Shown: positions 47,465 through 57,207, counted from the stretch's first letter. The stretch: 64,000 bases of DNA from Prevotella sp. (GCA_024688365.1 JAILEG010000045.1:1-64000); one strand, 5' to 3'. A program made the numbers and translations. Notes: generated by a model from the sequence alone, not told the origin.

Positions 47465-49255
47465 TTAAATATCAAGGTGTAATGCCATTTCATCAATTGA
47501 TGTGCCTGGCACTACCATCGGGAGGATATTCTCATTTTCCTTCACCGCACATTCCAGGAAGAACGGACCGTCAGCCGACAGCATCCTCTCAACCTGCATT
47601 GCAAGATCCTTACGCTCGGTCACCAGCGCGTATGGGATGTTGTAAGCCTTGGCCAGATCATCATAACGGGGGTTCAGCATGCGGGTGAAGGAATGGCGAT
47701 GGTCGTACATCAGGTCCTGCCACTGGCGGACATTGCCTAAATAATTGTTGTTCAACAGGATAATCTTCACAGGGCATTGCTGCTCCATAATCGTACCGAA
47801 CTCCTGAATGCTCATCTGCAGCCCGCCGTCGCCAACGAAGAAGCATACCGTCCTATCTGTTCCGAAAGTCGCACCGACAGCTGCCGGAAGCCCGAATCCC
47901 ATTGTCCCTAATCCTCCGCTCGTCACGACCGAGCGGCTGTTTTTATACTTGAAATAACGGCTGGAGAACATTTGGTTCTCACCCACATCATTCACCAGTA
48001 CGGCATTGCCTCCTGTCAGCTGGGCTACAAGGTTGATGATCTCCCCCATCAGCAACGGACCTTCCGCCGGATGGATGTGTGGCTCTATGACTTCCTCGGT
48101 CTCTTTGGCATGCAACGGGGCAAAGGACTCACGCCATTCATGGTGGTCAGCCTTCCTCAGAAGAGCCGTCAGAGCTGGCAGACTCTCCTTACAGTCGCCA
48201 ATGACGGCTACATCAGTCGGCACATTCTTGTCAATCTCAGCTGGGTCTATATCAAGGTGGATGACCTTAGCCTGCTTGGCATATGTTCTCAGATTGCCTG
48301 TCACACGGTCAGAGAAGCGCATACCAATGGCTATCAGCACATCGCACTCCTGCTGCTTCACATTGGGCGCATAATTGCCGTGCATGCCCAACATACCCAC
48401 GTTGAGCGGATGGTCACTCGGAAGAGCTGACAGTCCCAGCAAGGTGCGGCCTGCGGGAATGTCGGCTTTCTCAAGAAACTCACGCAACTCCTCCTGCGCC
48501 TCACCTAACTCTACGCCTTGTCCCACAAGCGCCATAGGCTTCCTGGCATTGTTGATCAGACAGGCTGCTGCCCTGACAGCCTCAGGATTCAGCTTCGGAT
48601 AGGGATGGTAAGAGCGTACATGGTCAACCTTTCCCGGTTGCCACTCACACTTTCCCGTCTGCGCATTACGCGGAAAATCGAGAACGACAGGCCCTGGACG
48701 ACCACTGCGGGCTATATAGAACGCACGGCTCACAGCCCATGCCACATCCTCTGGACGGCGTATCTGATAGCTCCACTTTGAGATGGGCTGCGCCACACCT
48801 ACAAGGTCAACCTCCTGAAAAGCATCAGAACCTAAAGAGCTGACACCCACCTGCCCGGCTATGACCACTATCGGTGTTGAGTCCATCATCGCATCAGCCA
48901 CACCTGTCAGCGTGTTGGTGGCACCTGGACCACTCGTCACAATGGCTACACCTACCTCACCGCTGACGCGTGCAAAGCCTTCTGCCGCATGAGCTGCCGC
49001 CTGCTCATGACGGACAAGAACGTGGTGGAACCAAGCATCCTCTCCCTCTGTGTACTTCAGCAGGTCATCATAGACCGGCATTATGGCACCGCCAGGATAG
49101 CCGAAAATGGTCTTCACTCCCTCCTGATACAACGCTCTCATCAAAATCTCCGAACCGCTGCATGTCTCTCCTATCTTCGGGAAATGCGGACGGCTCTGTA
49201 AACCAACTGGCGAAGCAGTCTCCACCGTACTCTTCTTATCCGTAGTTTCTGTCAT
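47465..49255 (-). CDS. ilvB: acetolactate synthase large subunit
   Basis: A 596-residue ThDP- and FAD-dependent enzyme making acetolactate from pyruvate. The catalytic glutamate is in VRHEQAAAHAAEGFARVSG, the FAD domain shows LLGLSALPSDHPLNVGMLGMHG, and the ThDP/Mg motif is GDGGLQMSIQEFGTIMEQQ...LLNNNYLG. It lies between ilvD and ilvN. The gap from ilvD is 52 bases and no promoter is evident, so both come from the promoter at 51243-51274. Confidence 0.97.
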   Translation of the reverse strand: MTETTDKKSTVETASPVGLQSRPHFPKIGETCSGSEILMRALYQEGVKTIFGYPGGAIMPVYDDLLKYTEGEDAWFHHVLVRHEQAAAHAAEGFARVSGEVGVAIVTSGPGATNTLTGVADAMMDSTPIVVIAGQVGVSSLGSDAFQEVDLVGVAQPISKWSYQIRRPEDVAWAVSRAFYIARSGRPGPVVLDFPRNAQTGKCEWQPGKVDHVRSYHPYPKLNPEAVRAAACLINNARKPMALVGQGVELGEAQEELREFLEKADIPAGRTLLGLSALPSDHPLNVGMLGMHGNYAPNVKQQECDVLIAIGMRFSDRVTGNLRTYAKQAKVIHLDIDPAEIDKNVPTDVAVIGDCKESLPALTALLRKADHHEWRESFAPLHAKETEEVIEPHIHPAEGPLLMGEIINLVAQLTGGNAVLVNDVGENQMFSSRYFKYKNSRSVVTSGGLGTMGFGLPAAVGATFGTDRTVCFFVGDGGLQMSIQEFGTIMEQQCPVKIILLNNNYLGNVRQWQDLMYDHRHSFTRMLNPRYDDLAKAYNIPYALVTERKDLAMQVERMLSADGPFFLECAVKENENILPMVVPGTSIDEMALHLDI

Positions 49256-49307
49256 AACCTATACTTCTCAAAAATTTTAAAAAAAAGGATTACTATCCGG
49301 AGACACC

Positions 49308-51110
49308 TCAGTCAATAATCCTCACCCCGCCCTTGTCAGCACTCGACACACTCTGCGCATAAGCACGCAAAGCCTTGGAGACAACACGCTTGCGCTTCAG
49401 TGGCTGCTGTGGACGGGCACTTAACTCTTCATCACTCAGCTTCACGCTGATGCTTCTTGACGGGATGTCGATCTCAATGATGTCACCATCCTTTATCTTT
49501 CCGATGTTGCCGCCGTTTGCCGCCTCTGGCGAGATATGCCCAATGCTCAGCCCGCTGGTACCACCCGAGAAGCGCCCGTCAGTAATCAGCGCACATTCCT
49601 TGCCCAAATGGCGGCTCTTGATATAGGAAGTCGGGTAAAGCATCTCCTGCATGCCTGGACCGCCTTTCGGCCCTTCATGCGTGATGACCACACAGTCGCC
49701 CGACTTCACCTTGCCCCCAAGGATACCCTCACAGGCATCCTCCTGAGAGTCGAACACAACAGCCGGCCCCTCAAAATGCCACAACTCTGATGCCACACCT
49801 GCCGTCTTGACCACGCAGCCATCCTGCGCTATATTACCGAAGAGTACAGCCAGGCCACCGTCCTTCGTATAAGCATGCTCCATATCACGGATGCAGCCAG
49901 CGGAACGATCCGTGTCGAGCGAATCCCACTGTGTGTCCTGACTGCCCATCCTCGTTGAGAAGCGGTTGCCTGGCGCACTATGGTAAATACGCTCCGCCTC
50001 GGCATCCATCCTGTCTCCCGTGATGTCATATTTCGTCATGGCTTCAGCCAATGTCATTCCATCCACCCGACGGACACTGCCATCTATCAGGCCACCCTTG
50101 TTCAGCTCGTTCAGAATACCGAGGATACCCCCGGCACGGTTACACTCCTGCACGCTATATTTCTGCGTGTTAGGCGACAGCTTGCAAAGGCAAGGCACCT
50201 TACGGCTCAAGGCATCTATATCATCCATCTTGAAATCCACCTCGCCTTCCTGGGCCACGGCCAGCAGATGGAGTACTGTATTCGTTGAGCCACCCATCGC
50301 GATATCCAGCGTCATGGCATTGAGGAAAGCCTGACGGGTGGCAATATTACGTGGCAAGACACTCTCATCACCGTCCTCGTAGTAGGCCAGGGCATTTTTT
50401 ACAACCTGACGGGCGGCAGCCTTGAAAAGCTCAATGCGGTTCTTATGCGTGGCAAGAATCGTTCCGTTACCCGGCAGGGCCAGGCCGATAGCCTCCGTCA
50501 GCGAGTTCATGGAATTGGCCGTGAACATACCCGAGCAACAACCACAGCCTGGACAGGCGCACTGCTCCAGCCTGCTCACCTCATCATCACTCAGTTCCTC
50601 ATCAGCACCGCCAATCATAGCCGTGATAAGGTCGGCATTCTCGCCACGCCACTTGCCTGCCTCCATAGGCCCTCCCGAACAGAACACCGTGGGGATGTTC
50701 AGGCGCATGGAGGCCATCAGCATGCCCGGTGTGACCTTGTCACAGTTGGATATGCAGATCATGGCATCAGCCTTGTGGGCATTGACCATATATTCCACGG
50801 AATCGGCAATAATATCACGCGAGGGCAAAGAGTACAGCATGCCGTCATGCCCCATAGCGATGCCATCGTCAATGGCTATCGTGTTGAACTCTGCGGCATA
50901 GCATCCCATCTTCTCAATCTCAGCCTTGACTATCTGTCCCACTTCATGCAAATGCGTGTGGCCAGGGACAAACTGTGTGAAAGAATTCACAATGGCAATA
51001 ATAGGCTTCCCGAACTGCTCCTGCTTCATACCTGCGGCAACCCACAATGCCCGCGCTCCTGCCATCTTCCTACCTTCCGTACATACGGTACTTCTCAACT
51101 GATGCTTCAT
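49308..51110 (-). CDS. ilvD: dihydroxy-acid dehydratase
   Basis: A 600-residue iron-sulfur dehydratase that makes the 2-oxoacid precursors of valine, leucine and isoleucine. The cluster/metal motifs are [22 protein letters not shown] and [17 protein letters not shown], with the C-terminal [22 protein letters not shown]. The long CPGCG form is of the [4Fe-4S] E. coli-like class. It is the first gene of the ilv operon, with a leader of about 130 bases. Confidence 0.97.
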   Translation of the reverse strand: MKHQLRSTVCTEGRKMAGARALWVAAGMKQEQFGKPIIAIVNSFTQFVPGHTHLHEVGQIVKAEIEKMGCYAAEFNTIAIDDGIAMGHDGMLYSLPSRDIIADSVEYMVNAHKADAMICISNCDKVTPGMLMASMRLNIPTVFCSGGPMEAGKWRGENADLITAMIGGADEELSDDEVSRLEQCACPGCGCCSGMFTANSMNSLTEAIGLALPGNGTILATHKNRIELFKAAARQVVKNALAYYEDGDESVLPRNIATRQAFLNAMTLDIAMGGSTNTVLHLLAVAQEGEVDFKMDDIDALSRKVPCLCKLSPNTQKYSVQECNRAGGILGILNELNKGGLIDGSVRRVDGMTLAEAMTKYDITGDRMDAEAERIYHSAPGNRFSTRMGSQDTQWDSLDTDRSAGCIRDMEHAYTKDGGLAVLFGNIAQDGCVVKTAGVASELWHFEGPAVVFDSQEDACEGILGGKVKSGDCVVITHEGPKGGPGMQEMLYPTSYIKSRHLGKECALITDGRFSGGTSGLSIGHISPEAANGGNIGKIKDGDIIEIDIPSRSISVKLSDEELSARPQQPLKRKRVVSKALRAYAQSVSSADKGGVRIID

Positions 51111-51242
51111 ATCTATTAATTATTTCAGAACTTTCCTATAACCATTCCGCCTGCCATGAATCATGGATGACGTTGCAAAGACAAGTTGCATACGGAAAAA
51201 TGAAAGCACTATTTATTTTACCCTCGTTTGCATTATTTTTTG

Positions 51243-51274
51243 CAAAGGTAGTCAGTTTTTAATTATTAGCCAAA
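51243..51274 (-). promoter_or_regulatory. canonical promoter of the ilv operon
   Basis: TTTG (plus CAAA at 51271-51274) and TACCTTTG (plus 51243-51250) on the minus strand, spaced 20 bases. The ilvD ATG is about 130 bases downstream, leaving room for a regulated leader. Confidence 0.85.
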
Positions 51275-51496
51275 CAAATGCAAACTTAAAGTTGACGAAA
51301 AGCAACAATTCAGAACACAAACAACGGAAAATTCTTACATATAGGATAATTACACTGTTTTTTTATAATTAAAGCACATAAACATGCACGATCAACCAGC
51401 AGTTTCCACCGATTCCTACGCATAAGAACACCGGACAAGCCCTCAACTATCAGACAATCTGCCTGGAAGGAAATCCTCTGGCCCCGCATCGGCATA

Positions 51497-51559
51497 ATAC
51501 TTCACGTGAAGTAGCGGAGTATTGCAGCAGAAGTACCCGAATACTTCACATGAAGTACT
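51497..51559. repeat. triple-palindrome intergenic repeat, copy 4
   Basis: Units TACTTCACGTGAAGTA (perfect palindrome), TATTGCAGCAGAAGTA and TACTTCACATGAAGTA, centre-to-centre about 21-22 bases. The 51275-51690 stretch around it has no gene that I can support. Confidence 0.88.
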
Positions 51560-51691
51560 GAAGTAATCCACACACAAGTAGGAGTCTGTCGGAGTGCAGA
51601 TACAGGGGAAGCAGGCACCACAGCCTGTATGAAAGCACATACCTGAGGGGAGAGCCGTCCATCCGTAAGCACGCAAGAGGTTTGGAGAGGG

Positions 51692-51729
51692 CTACAAAAA
51701 AGGAGTGTGTCATGCTGACACACTCCTTT
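51692..51729 (-). terminator. intrinsic terminator of ompA
   Basis: A perfect 14-bp stem (51699-51712 with 51716-51729; AAAGGAGTGTGTCA) with a TTTTT tract on the minus strand, 46 bases after the ompA stop. Confidence 0.93.
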
Positions 51730-51774
51730 GTAATTATTCTGCCGGGGGAACAGGCCACCCGGACAACGTCTGAT

Positions 51775-52902
51775 TTACTTTACGTAAACAACTGCCAGAC
51801 GGTTGGAAGTTGTACCCTGTACGCCCTTACCAGTTGCCTCGTCAACAGTGACACCACGTGTCTTGAGGTAGTCAGCAACTACGTCAGCACGAGCCTGAGA
51901 CAGGCGGTCGTTGAGTTCCTTAGAACCCTCTGGAGATGCAGTACCGATCACCTGAACGTGGCTACCCTCCTTGATGTTGTCAAGAGCTGCCTTAGCATCA
52001 TTAGTCAGTGCAGACTTGCCCTGTGCGAAGGTTACGAATACAAGGTCAGAAACGGTGAATTCCTTAACAGCAGGAACCTCCTTGACAATTTCCTTGGTAA
52101 TAACCTCTGGCTTGCGGTTGCGCAGCTCATTGATCTGAGCGTTCAGAGCGTCAATCTCTGCCTGGTCACGTGGAGTGACGATTGTGAAGTTATGAGTACC
52201 GTTAGAGTTCTTGAACTTGTAAACGATACCAGCATTCAGCTGTACGAAAGAGTTGTTGATATTGTAAGCAGGCTGACCAGACTGTGCAGCAGTCTTGTAG
52301 CCATAGCCCTCATTTACATCAACCAGCTTGCCCTGCAGGTCATACTCCTTAGAGTGAGAGTTGCCCAGGAATGCGAAGTTGATAGAAGGCTCAACATAAA
52401 CCTGCCACTGCTTCTGTGAACCGAAGTTGAAAGCGAAGTCAAGAGCTGCCTTGGATGTCATGCGGTTGCGGTTGTTCTCCGTTCTATTCTCAAACTCCTT
52501 ATTGCTTGTGAACACATGACCCCAGCCGAAGCCATAGAGTGCGCTTACTTCAAAAGCACGTGGCTCGCCCTTGTAACCACCGAACCAGTTGCTGAGGTTT
52601 ACAGTACCGAGCAAGCTGACGTTTGTTGCACGAACTGCAGTGCCTGTAGTGTTCCAAGGCTTGTTTGAGAAATATGCATTACCCTCAAGAGCCAGACCAA
52701 ATACAGGAGTGAAGTAACGACCAACGCGAACACCGAAGTTCGGATCAAGATCGCTCAGCCACTTGTGACCTGTCGTCTTTGTTGCAACACCACCGTTGAT
52801 ACCAACATAGATGTTGTCAAAAGTCTTGCTTTCTGCTACAGTCTGGGCTGAAACAGATGCTGCCATTGAGGCGGCAGCCAAAAATAAAACTAACTTTTTC
52901 AT
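51775..52902 (-). CDS. OmpA-family major outer-membrane protein
   Basis: A 375-residue protein. Signal peptide MKKLVLFLAAASMAASVSAQ; an N-terminal eight-strand-type barrel (NIYVGINGGVATKT...YKFKNSN, about 28-230); a short coiled linker (QAEIDALNAQINELRNRKPEVITKEIVKEVPAVKE); and a C-terminal OmpA peptidoglycan-binding domain (VFVTFAQGKSALTNDAKAALDNI, TASPEGSKELNDRLSQARADVVADYL). It resembles the abundant Bacteroidales OmpA proteins that anchor the outer membrane. A consensus-like promoter and strong terminator fit high, monocistronic expression. Confidence 0.93.
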   Translation of the reverse strand: MKKLVLFLAAASMAASVSAQTVAESKTFDNIYVGINGGVATKTTGHKWLSDLDPNFGVRVGRYFTPVFGLALEGNAYFSNKPWNTTGTAVRATNVSLLGTVNLSNWFGGYKGEPRAFEVSALYGFGWGHVFTSNKEFENRTENNRNRMTSKAALDFAFNFGSQKQWQVYVEPSINFAFLGNSHSKEYDLQGKLVDVNEGYGYKTAAQSGQPAYNINNSFVQLNAGIVYKFKNSNGTHNFTIVTPRDQAEIDALNAQINELRNRKPEVITKEIVKEVPAVKEFTVSDLVFVTFAQGKSALTNDAKAALDNIKEGSHVQVIGTASPEGSKELNDRLSQARADVVADYLKTRGVTVDEATGKGVQGTTSNRLAVVYVK

Positions 52903-52960
52903 GTCTCTCTGAATTAATTAATATTTAAAAGATATAATATCTACTATCATAATTTGGGTG

Positions 52961-52992
52961 CAAAGTAATAAAAAAATTATGATACTGCCAAA
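52961..52992 (-). promoter_or_regulatory. promoter of ompA
   Basis: TTTG (plus CAAA at 52989-52992) and a near-consensus -7 TTACTTTG (plus 52961-52968) on the minus strand, spaced 20 bases, with an AT-rich leader of about 55 bases. Confidence 0.7.
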
Positions 52993-53121
52993 TAATTTTA
53001 ATAAAAAGTATATGAAGAGAACCTATGACAAGCAAAAGATACCATAAAAAAGGTATAATAGAACAGAAAGAGTTATGCACCTTATATATAAGCATTTACA
53101 CACTGCGGCAAAGCAAGGCGA

Positions 53122-53162
53122 AAGAAAAAAGGGCCCCGTAGCATCACTGCTTAGGACCCTTC
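53122..53162 (-). terminator. terminator of the kor operon
   Basis: On the minus strand AAGGGTCC pairs with GGGCCCTT (with a G-U pair and an internal loop), followed by TTTTTTCTTT. It lies 43 bases after the gamma-subunit stop. Confidence 0.75.
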
Positions 53163-53204
53163 AACAAATTAGAGAGTTATAAAAAATCAGGTTTTATTTT
53201 TGTT

Positions 53205-53747
53205 TTATTGTTTTACTATTATCTCCATACCGGCATCCACAGCCTGCATATTCAGCGGAATCAGACTGTGATGACGCTCGGGCAGGCTCTTGTAGAGTGC
53301 CTTCTGCAGACCATCCGTGCTGACAACGGGGCAAACCTTCAGCAGCCCGCCCAATACTATCATGTTGAACACCTTGGCATTCTTCATCTCAGCAGCCTTG
53401 TCCATCGCGTCTATCCTGTAGACGGCAATGTCCTTACGGGTAGGCGGATTAATGACACCATAGCCGTCATAGATGAGAATTCCCCCCGGTTTCACCTTGG
53501 ATTCAAACTTATCCAGCGAAGGCTGGTTCAAGACAATCGCTACATCATACTTACTGAGAATGGGCGAAGAGATACGCTTGTCACTGACAATGACCGTCAC
53601 GTTGGCCGTACCGCCACGCTGCTCTGGTCCGTAAGCCGGCATCCAGGTTACCTCCTTATCCTCCATCAGACCCGAATAAGCCAGGATCTTGCCCATCGAG
53701 AGAACACCCTGACCACCGAAACCGCTAATTATTATCTCTGTTTTCAT
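53205..53747 (-). CDS. korC: 2-oxoacid:ferredoxin oxidoreductase, gamma subunit
   Basis: A 180-residue subunit with the family start IIISGFGGQGVLSMGKILAYSG and PAYGPEQRGGTANVTVIVSD. In 2-oxoglutarate and branched-chain oxoacid:ferredoxin oxidoreductases this subunit contributes to CoA binding. It is the last gene of a korD-A-B-C set, 70 bases after the beta subunit. Whether the complex prefers 2-oxoglutarate (KorABCD) or 3-methyl-2-oxobutanoate (VorABCD) cannot be told from sequence. Confidence 0.9.
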   Translation of the reverse strand: MKTEIIISGFGGQGVLSMGKILAYSGLMEDKEVTWMPAYGPEQRGGTANVTVIVSDKRISSPILSKYDVAIVLNQPSLDKFESKVKPGGILIYDGYGVINPPTRKDIAVYRIDAMDKAAEMKNAKVFNMIVLGGLLKVCPVVSTDGLQKALYKSLPERHHSLIPLNMQAVDAGMEIIVKQ

Positions 53748-53817
53748 TTTTACACCTTATTATTATATAGGGAGGCTATGACGGAAATGGGATCACCCAT
53801 TTCCTCTTCAGCATCTC

Positions 53818-54585
53818 CTACAGTCCTGTTGTATCTTTCAGGTCACCCTTCACATACTCCGGAAACATATTCTCACGCATCCATTCATTGGCTTTCACCG
53901 GTGAGAGCTTCCACCCGCTGTTACAGGTGGCAACAATCTCTATCAGCGAGCTGCCTTTTCCCTGCATGCTTGCCTCAAATGCCTTACGTATGGCACGCTT
54001 GGCTTTCTGAATGGAGGCAACGGAGTCAACACTCTGCCGGGTAACATAGCAGGTTCCTTTCAGGTGACTTGCCAGCTCCGTTATGTTCAGCGGATAGCCG
54101 TGAATCTCAGGATCACGCCCGTAAGGGCAGGTCGCCGTCTTCTGACCGATCAGGGTGGTCGGGGCCATCTGCCCACCTGTCATTCCATAGATGGCATTGT
54201 TGATGAAGATGATTGGCACATTCTCGCCACGGTTCAACGCATGGATAGTCTCAGCTGTGCCTATGCAGGCAAGGTCGCCATCACCCTGATAAGTGAAGAC
54301 CAACCGGTCTGGCCAGAGACGCTTGATACCTGTCGCCACCGCTGGCGCACGACCGTGGGCCGCCTCCTGCCAGTCAATATCAAGATAACGGTAAGCGAAG
54401 ACGGCACAGCCCACAGGGCAGACACCCACCGACTTGTCGCTCATGCCCATTTCCTCGATAACCTCTGCCACCAACTTATGTACCACACCATGTGAACAGC
54501 CAGGGCAATAGTGCATTGCCGTATCATTCATCAAGGCTGGCTTCTTATACACCAGATTTTCCGGTGATATGATATCATTTGCCAT
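53818..54585 (-). CDS. korB: 2-oxoacid:ferredoxin oxidoreductase, beta subunit
   Basis: A 255-residue ThDP-binding subunit. HYCPGCSHGVVHKLVAEV carries the N-terminal Cys pair, and GDGDLACIGTAETIHALNRGENVPIIFINN is the ThDP/Mg motif. Together with KorA it oxidatively decarboxylates a 2-oxoacid to acyl-CoA, reducing ferredoxin. It starts 15 bases after the alpha subunit stop. Confidence 0.93.
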   Translation of the reverse strand: MANDIISPENLVYKKPALMNDTAMHYCPGCSHGVVHKLVAEVIEEMGMSDKSVGVCPVGCAVFAYRYLDIDWQEAAHGRAPAVATGIKRLWPDRLVFTYQGDGDLACIGTAETIHALNRGENVPIIFINNAIYGMTGGQMAPTTLIGQKTATCPYGRDPEIHGYPLNITELASHLKGTCYVTRQSVDSVASIQKAKRAIRKAFEASMQGKGSSLIEIVATCNSGWKLSPVKANEWMRENMFPEYVKGDLKDTTGL

Positions 54586-54600
54586 AATGCTTCCTCCTTC

Positions 54601-55686
54601 TTACTTTACTAACTTCTCCTTGAGAGCCTTGACAATCTCTTCCGGCTCAGGAACAATGCCACCCAAGCGGCCAAAATGCTCTACAGGCAGTGCGCCATTG
54701 ATAGCAAGACGCACGTCCTGCACCATCTGTCCGGCATTGATCTCACTTACCAGCACACCTTTCTTGCCCTTCATCAACTCTGCAAGCTGCTTGCCTGGAA
54801 AAGGCCAAAGCGTGATAGGACGGAAAAGACCGACCTTCAGACCTTCCTCACGGGCCAGCTCCACAGCCTTCTCACCAATACGGGCGGCACTTCCGAAGCT
54901 GACGATGACGTAATCGGCATCCTCACACTGCTGTGTCTCATAACGGACTTCATGCTCCTCGATCTTTCTGTACTTCTCCTGAAGATGAAGATTCTTAACC
55001 TCCATCACCTCAGGCTTCAGCTCCAGAGAGGTCAGTATGTTTGGCTCGCGGTCAGGGGTGCGCCCGATGGATGCCCAAGGACACTCCTTACGAATCTCCT
55101 CTTCCGTACGACGGGGCTTCATTGGTGGAAGAACCACCTTCTCCATCATCTGCCCAATGACACCATCTGAGAGTATCATTGCTGGATTACGGTACTTGAA
55201 TGCCAGCTCAAATGCCAAGTCAACGAAGTCGGCCATCTCCTGAACTGAGTTCGGAGCCAGTACAATGACATTATAGTCGCCATTGCCGCCACCACGAGTT
55301 GCCTGGAAATAGTCACTCTGAGAGGGCTGGATGGTTCCCAGTCCAGGACCTCCACGCTGCACATTCACAAACACTCCGGGAATCTCAGCACCAGCCATGT
55401 AGCTGATACCTTCCTGCATCAATGCAATGCCAGGCGATGAGGATGATGTCATCACACGCTTACCGGCACCGGCGCCACCATAAATCATATTGATGGAGGC
55501 AACCTCACTCTCAGCCTGCAGGACAACCATACCAGTCGTTTCCCAAGGTTTCAGCTCAGCCAGCGTCTCTATTATCTCACTCTGCGGAGTGATGGGATAA
55601 CCAAAATACCCATCGGTGCCACAACGGATCGCAGCATGGGCAATGGCTTCATTCCCTTTCATCAGTTTCACTTCTTGTTCTGCCAT
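54601..55686 (-). CDS. korA: 2-oxoacid:ferredoxin oxidoreductase, alpha subunit
   Basis: A 361-residue subunit, fitting the short four-subunit class. GYFGYPITPQSEIIETLAEL is the family motif, followed by SSSPGIALMQEGISYMAGAEIP and NVQRGGPGLGTIQPSQSDY. ATG 55686 (MAEQEVKLMKGNEAIAHA) fits the conserved start; an ATG two codons up (55692) overlaps the ferredoxin stop (ATGA) and could also be used. Confidence 0.93.
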   Translation of the reverse strand: MAEQEVKLMKGNEAIAHAAIRCGTDGYFGYPITPQSEIIETLAELKPWETTGMVVLQAESEVASINMIYGGAGAGKRVMTSSSSPGIALMQEGISYMAGAEIPGVFVNVQRGGPGLGTIQPSQSDYFQATRGGGNGDYNVIVLAPNSVQEMADFVDLAFELAFKYRNPAMILSDGVIGQMMEKVVLPPMKPRRTEEEIRKECPWASIGRTPDREPNILTSLELKPEVMEVKNLHLQEKYRKIEEHEVRYETQQCEDADYVIVSFGSAARIGEKAVELAREEGLKVGLFRPITLWPFPGKQLAELMKGKKGVLVSEINAGQMVQDVRLAINGALPVEHFGRLGGIVPEPEEIVKALKEKLVK

Positions 55687-55688
55687 AA

Positions 55689-55922
55689 TCATTCCTCCAC
55701 TCTTTTACGATAAACCGTAATACATCCGTCGGGGCAGACCGTTGCACAGGCAGCGCAGCCAATGCAGCTGTCTGGCACTGCCGATTCCACATACGGGTAA
55801 CCGTGGACATTTACTTTTTTCTGAGCCAAGGCAATCACATCTTTCGGGCATGCAACGATGCACAGTTGGCATCCCTTGCAGCGGTCAGTGTTTACTACGA
55901 TGGCACCTTTCATCTTGCTCAT
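55689..55922 (-). CDS. korD: 2x[4Fe-4S] ferredoxin subunit
   Basis: A 77-residue ferredoxin with two clusters of CxxCxxCxxxCP type: CKGCQLCIVACP and CIGCAACATVCP. It passes electrons from the KorAB core to free ferredoxin. It begins 12 bases after the TPR gene and its stop overlaps the alpha subunit start region. Confidence 0.95.
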   Translation of the reverse strand: MSKMKGAIVVNTDRCKGCQLCIVACPKDVIALAQKKVNVHGYPYVESAVPDSCIGCAACATVCPDGCITVYRKRVEE

Positions 55923-55934
55923 AGTTTTTGTATT

Positions 55935-56114
55935 TTAAGGATTGTAAGCATCCTTGTTATAGAAGTTGAGAATATTCTCCAGCATCTCCTTCGCTTCCAC
56001 GGCAGGCGAGTCAGGATTTAACTCTATAGCCTCCATATAGTTGTTCAGGGCATGCTGCCAGTCACCCTTCTTCCTGCACTCGTTACCGAGCTGGAAATAT
56101 TCCTCTGCAGTCAT
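55935..56114 (-). CDS. 59-residue TPR-like protein heading the kor operon
   Basis: The ATG at 56114 opens MTAEEYFQLGNECRKKGDWQ, then ALNNYMEAIELNPDSPAVEAK, a single tetratricopeptide-type helix pair, followed by a helix (EMLENILNFYN) and stop. The gene ends 12 bases before the ferredoxin subunit, so it is part of the operon. Small TPR proteins in this position occur in other Bacteroidales kor loci as I recall. It may assist assembly of the iron-sulfur complex; this is a guess. Confidence 0.75.
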   Translation of the reverse strand: MTAEEYFQLGNECRKKGDWQHALNNYMEAIELNPDSPAVEAKEMLENILNFYNKDAYNP

Positions 56115-56242
56115 TGGCCTTATGGTTGAAATGGGCTGGGCAGACGAGCGAGCGGGTTATTTTTCATTGTCCGTCTGCTTTCGATAATCCAACGCAACGT
56201 GTCTCCCTTTTGATCTGACAACTTGTGCAGTCATCAATTAAT

Positions 56243-56330
56243 CGACCCGTCTACCCGTTTACTTGTCACCTCGTTTATACGTCAGCTTATTCACTCATGC
56301 ACCCGCCTACTTGCATACTTGTTCACTTAT
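56243..56330. repeat. degenerate 8-bp tandem repeat (11 units)
   Basis: Plus-strand units CGACCCGT, CTACCCGT, TTACTTGT, CACCTCGT, TTATACGT, CAGCTTAT, TCACTCAT, GCACCCGC, CTACTTGC, ATACTTGT, TCACTTAT. The period is 8 with no indels. It fills most of the gap between folD and the TPR gene, and the last unit overlaps the folD stop. Confidence 0.75.
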
Positions 56331-57207
56331 AATATTCTTTCTTGCCTGCCGCCAACGTATTCTTCATCAGTGAGCAGATGGTCATCGGACCAACACCACC
56401 GGGAACCGGAGTGATGAAAGAGCAGCGGGGAGCCACCTCGTCAAACTTCACGTCACCATTCAGGCGGAAACCAGACTTACGGCTCGGATCGGACACGCGG
56501 GTTGTGCCGACATCAATTATCACGGCACCTTCCTTCACCATGTCAGCCGTAACGAAGTCTGGCTTGCCAATGGCAGCGATGATAATATCAGCCTCCCGAC
56601 ACTCTTTTCTCAAGTCCTTGGAATGAGAGTGGCAGACAGTGACCGTCGCATCGCCATACTGTTTCTGCATCATCAGTTGCGCCATAGGTTTCCCGACAAT
56701 ATTACTGCGTCCAAGCACGACACACTTCTTGCCAGAAGTCTCAATGTGGTAATGCCGCAGCAGTGTCAGTATTCCTAACGGAGTGGCAGAGATGAAGCAA
56801 GGAAGCCCGATTGACATACGGCCAACATTGATCGGATGGAAGCCGTCCACATCTTTCCGATAGTCGACTGCCATGATAATCTTCTGCTCATCTATATGCC
56901 TGGGCAGAGGCAACTGGACGATAAACCCATCCACATCCTCATCCTTGTTCAGTCTATCGACACAAGCAAGGAGCTCTTCCTCAGTCACATCCGCCTCATA
57001 ACGGATAAGTGTAGACTTGAATCCACACTGCTCACAGGCTATCACCTTATTCCTCACATAGGTCTCGCTGCCACCATCATGACCCACCAGCACAGCTGCC
57101 AGATGGGGTTGCTTGCCCCCTGCAGACACAATGGCCTTTACCTCCTCAGCAATTTCCTGCTTGATAGCGGTGGCGGTAGCCTTTCCGTCAATCAACTGAT
57201 ATTCCAT
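56323..57207 (-). CDS. folD: methylenetetrahydrofolate dehydrogenase/cyclohydrolase
   Basis: A 294-residue bifunctional enzyme interconverting methylene-, methenyl- and formyl-tetrahydrofolate. [21 protein letters not shown] (with the active Lys), [13 protein letters not shown], and the C-terminal [30 protein letters not shown] and [15 protein letters not shown] motifs are all present. It lies 28 bases after ffh on the same strand. Confidence 0.96.
   Translation of the reverse strand: MEYQLIDGKATATAIKQEIAEEVKAIVSAGGKQPHLAAVLVGHDGGSETYVRNKVIACEQCGFKSTLIRYEADVTEEELLACVDRLNKDEDVDGFIVQLPLPRHIDEQKIIMAVDYRKDVDGFHPINVGRMSIGLPCFISATPLGILTLLRHYHIETSGKKCVVLGRSNIVGKPMAQLMMQKQYGDATVTVCHSHSKDLRKECREADIIIAAIGKPDFVTADMVKEGAVIIDVGTTRVSDPSRKSGFRLNGDVKFDEVAPRCSFITPVPGGVGPMTICSLMKNTLAAGKKEYYK

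Noticed and set aside
51111..51240. Branched-chain leader peptide and attenuator before ilvD
   Set aside because: The short frames lack clustered Ile/Leu/Val codons and no terminator/antiterminator pair is visible.
51497..51559. Mini CRISPR array at the palindromic repeats
   Set aside because: Spacers between units are only about 5-7 bases, units are imperfect palindromes, and no cas genes are present.
56243..56330. Coding origin of the octamer array (a frame encodes LIDPSTRLLVTSFIRQ)
   Set aside because: An 8-base period shifts the frame each unit, the peptide has no repeat, and no start or promoter context is present.
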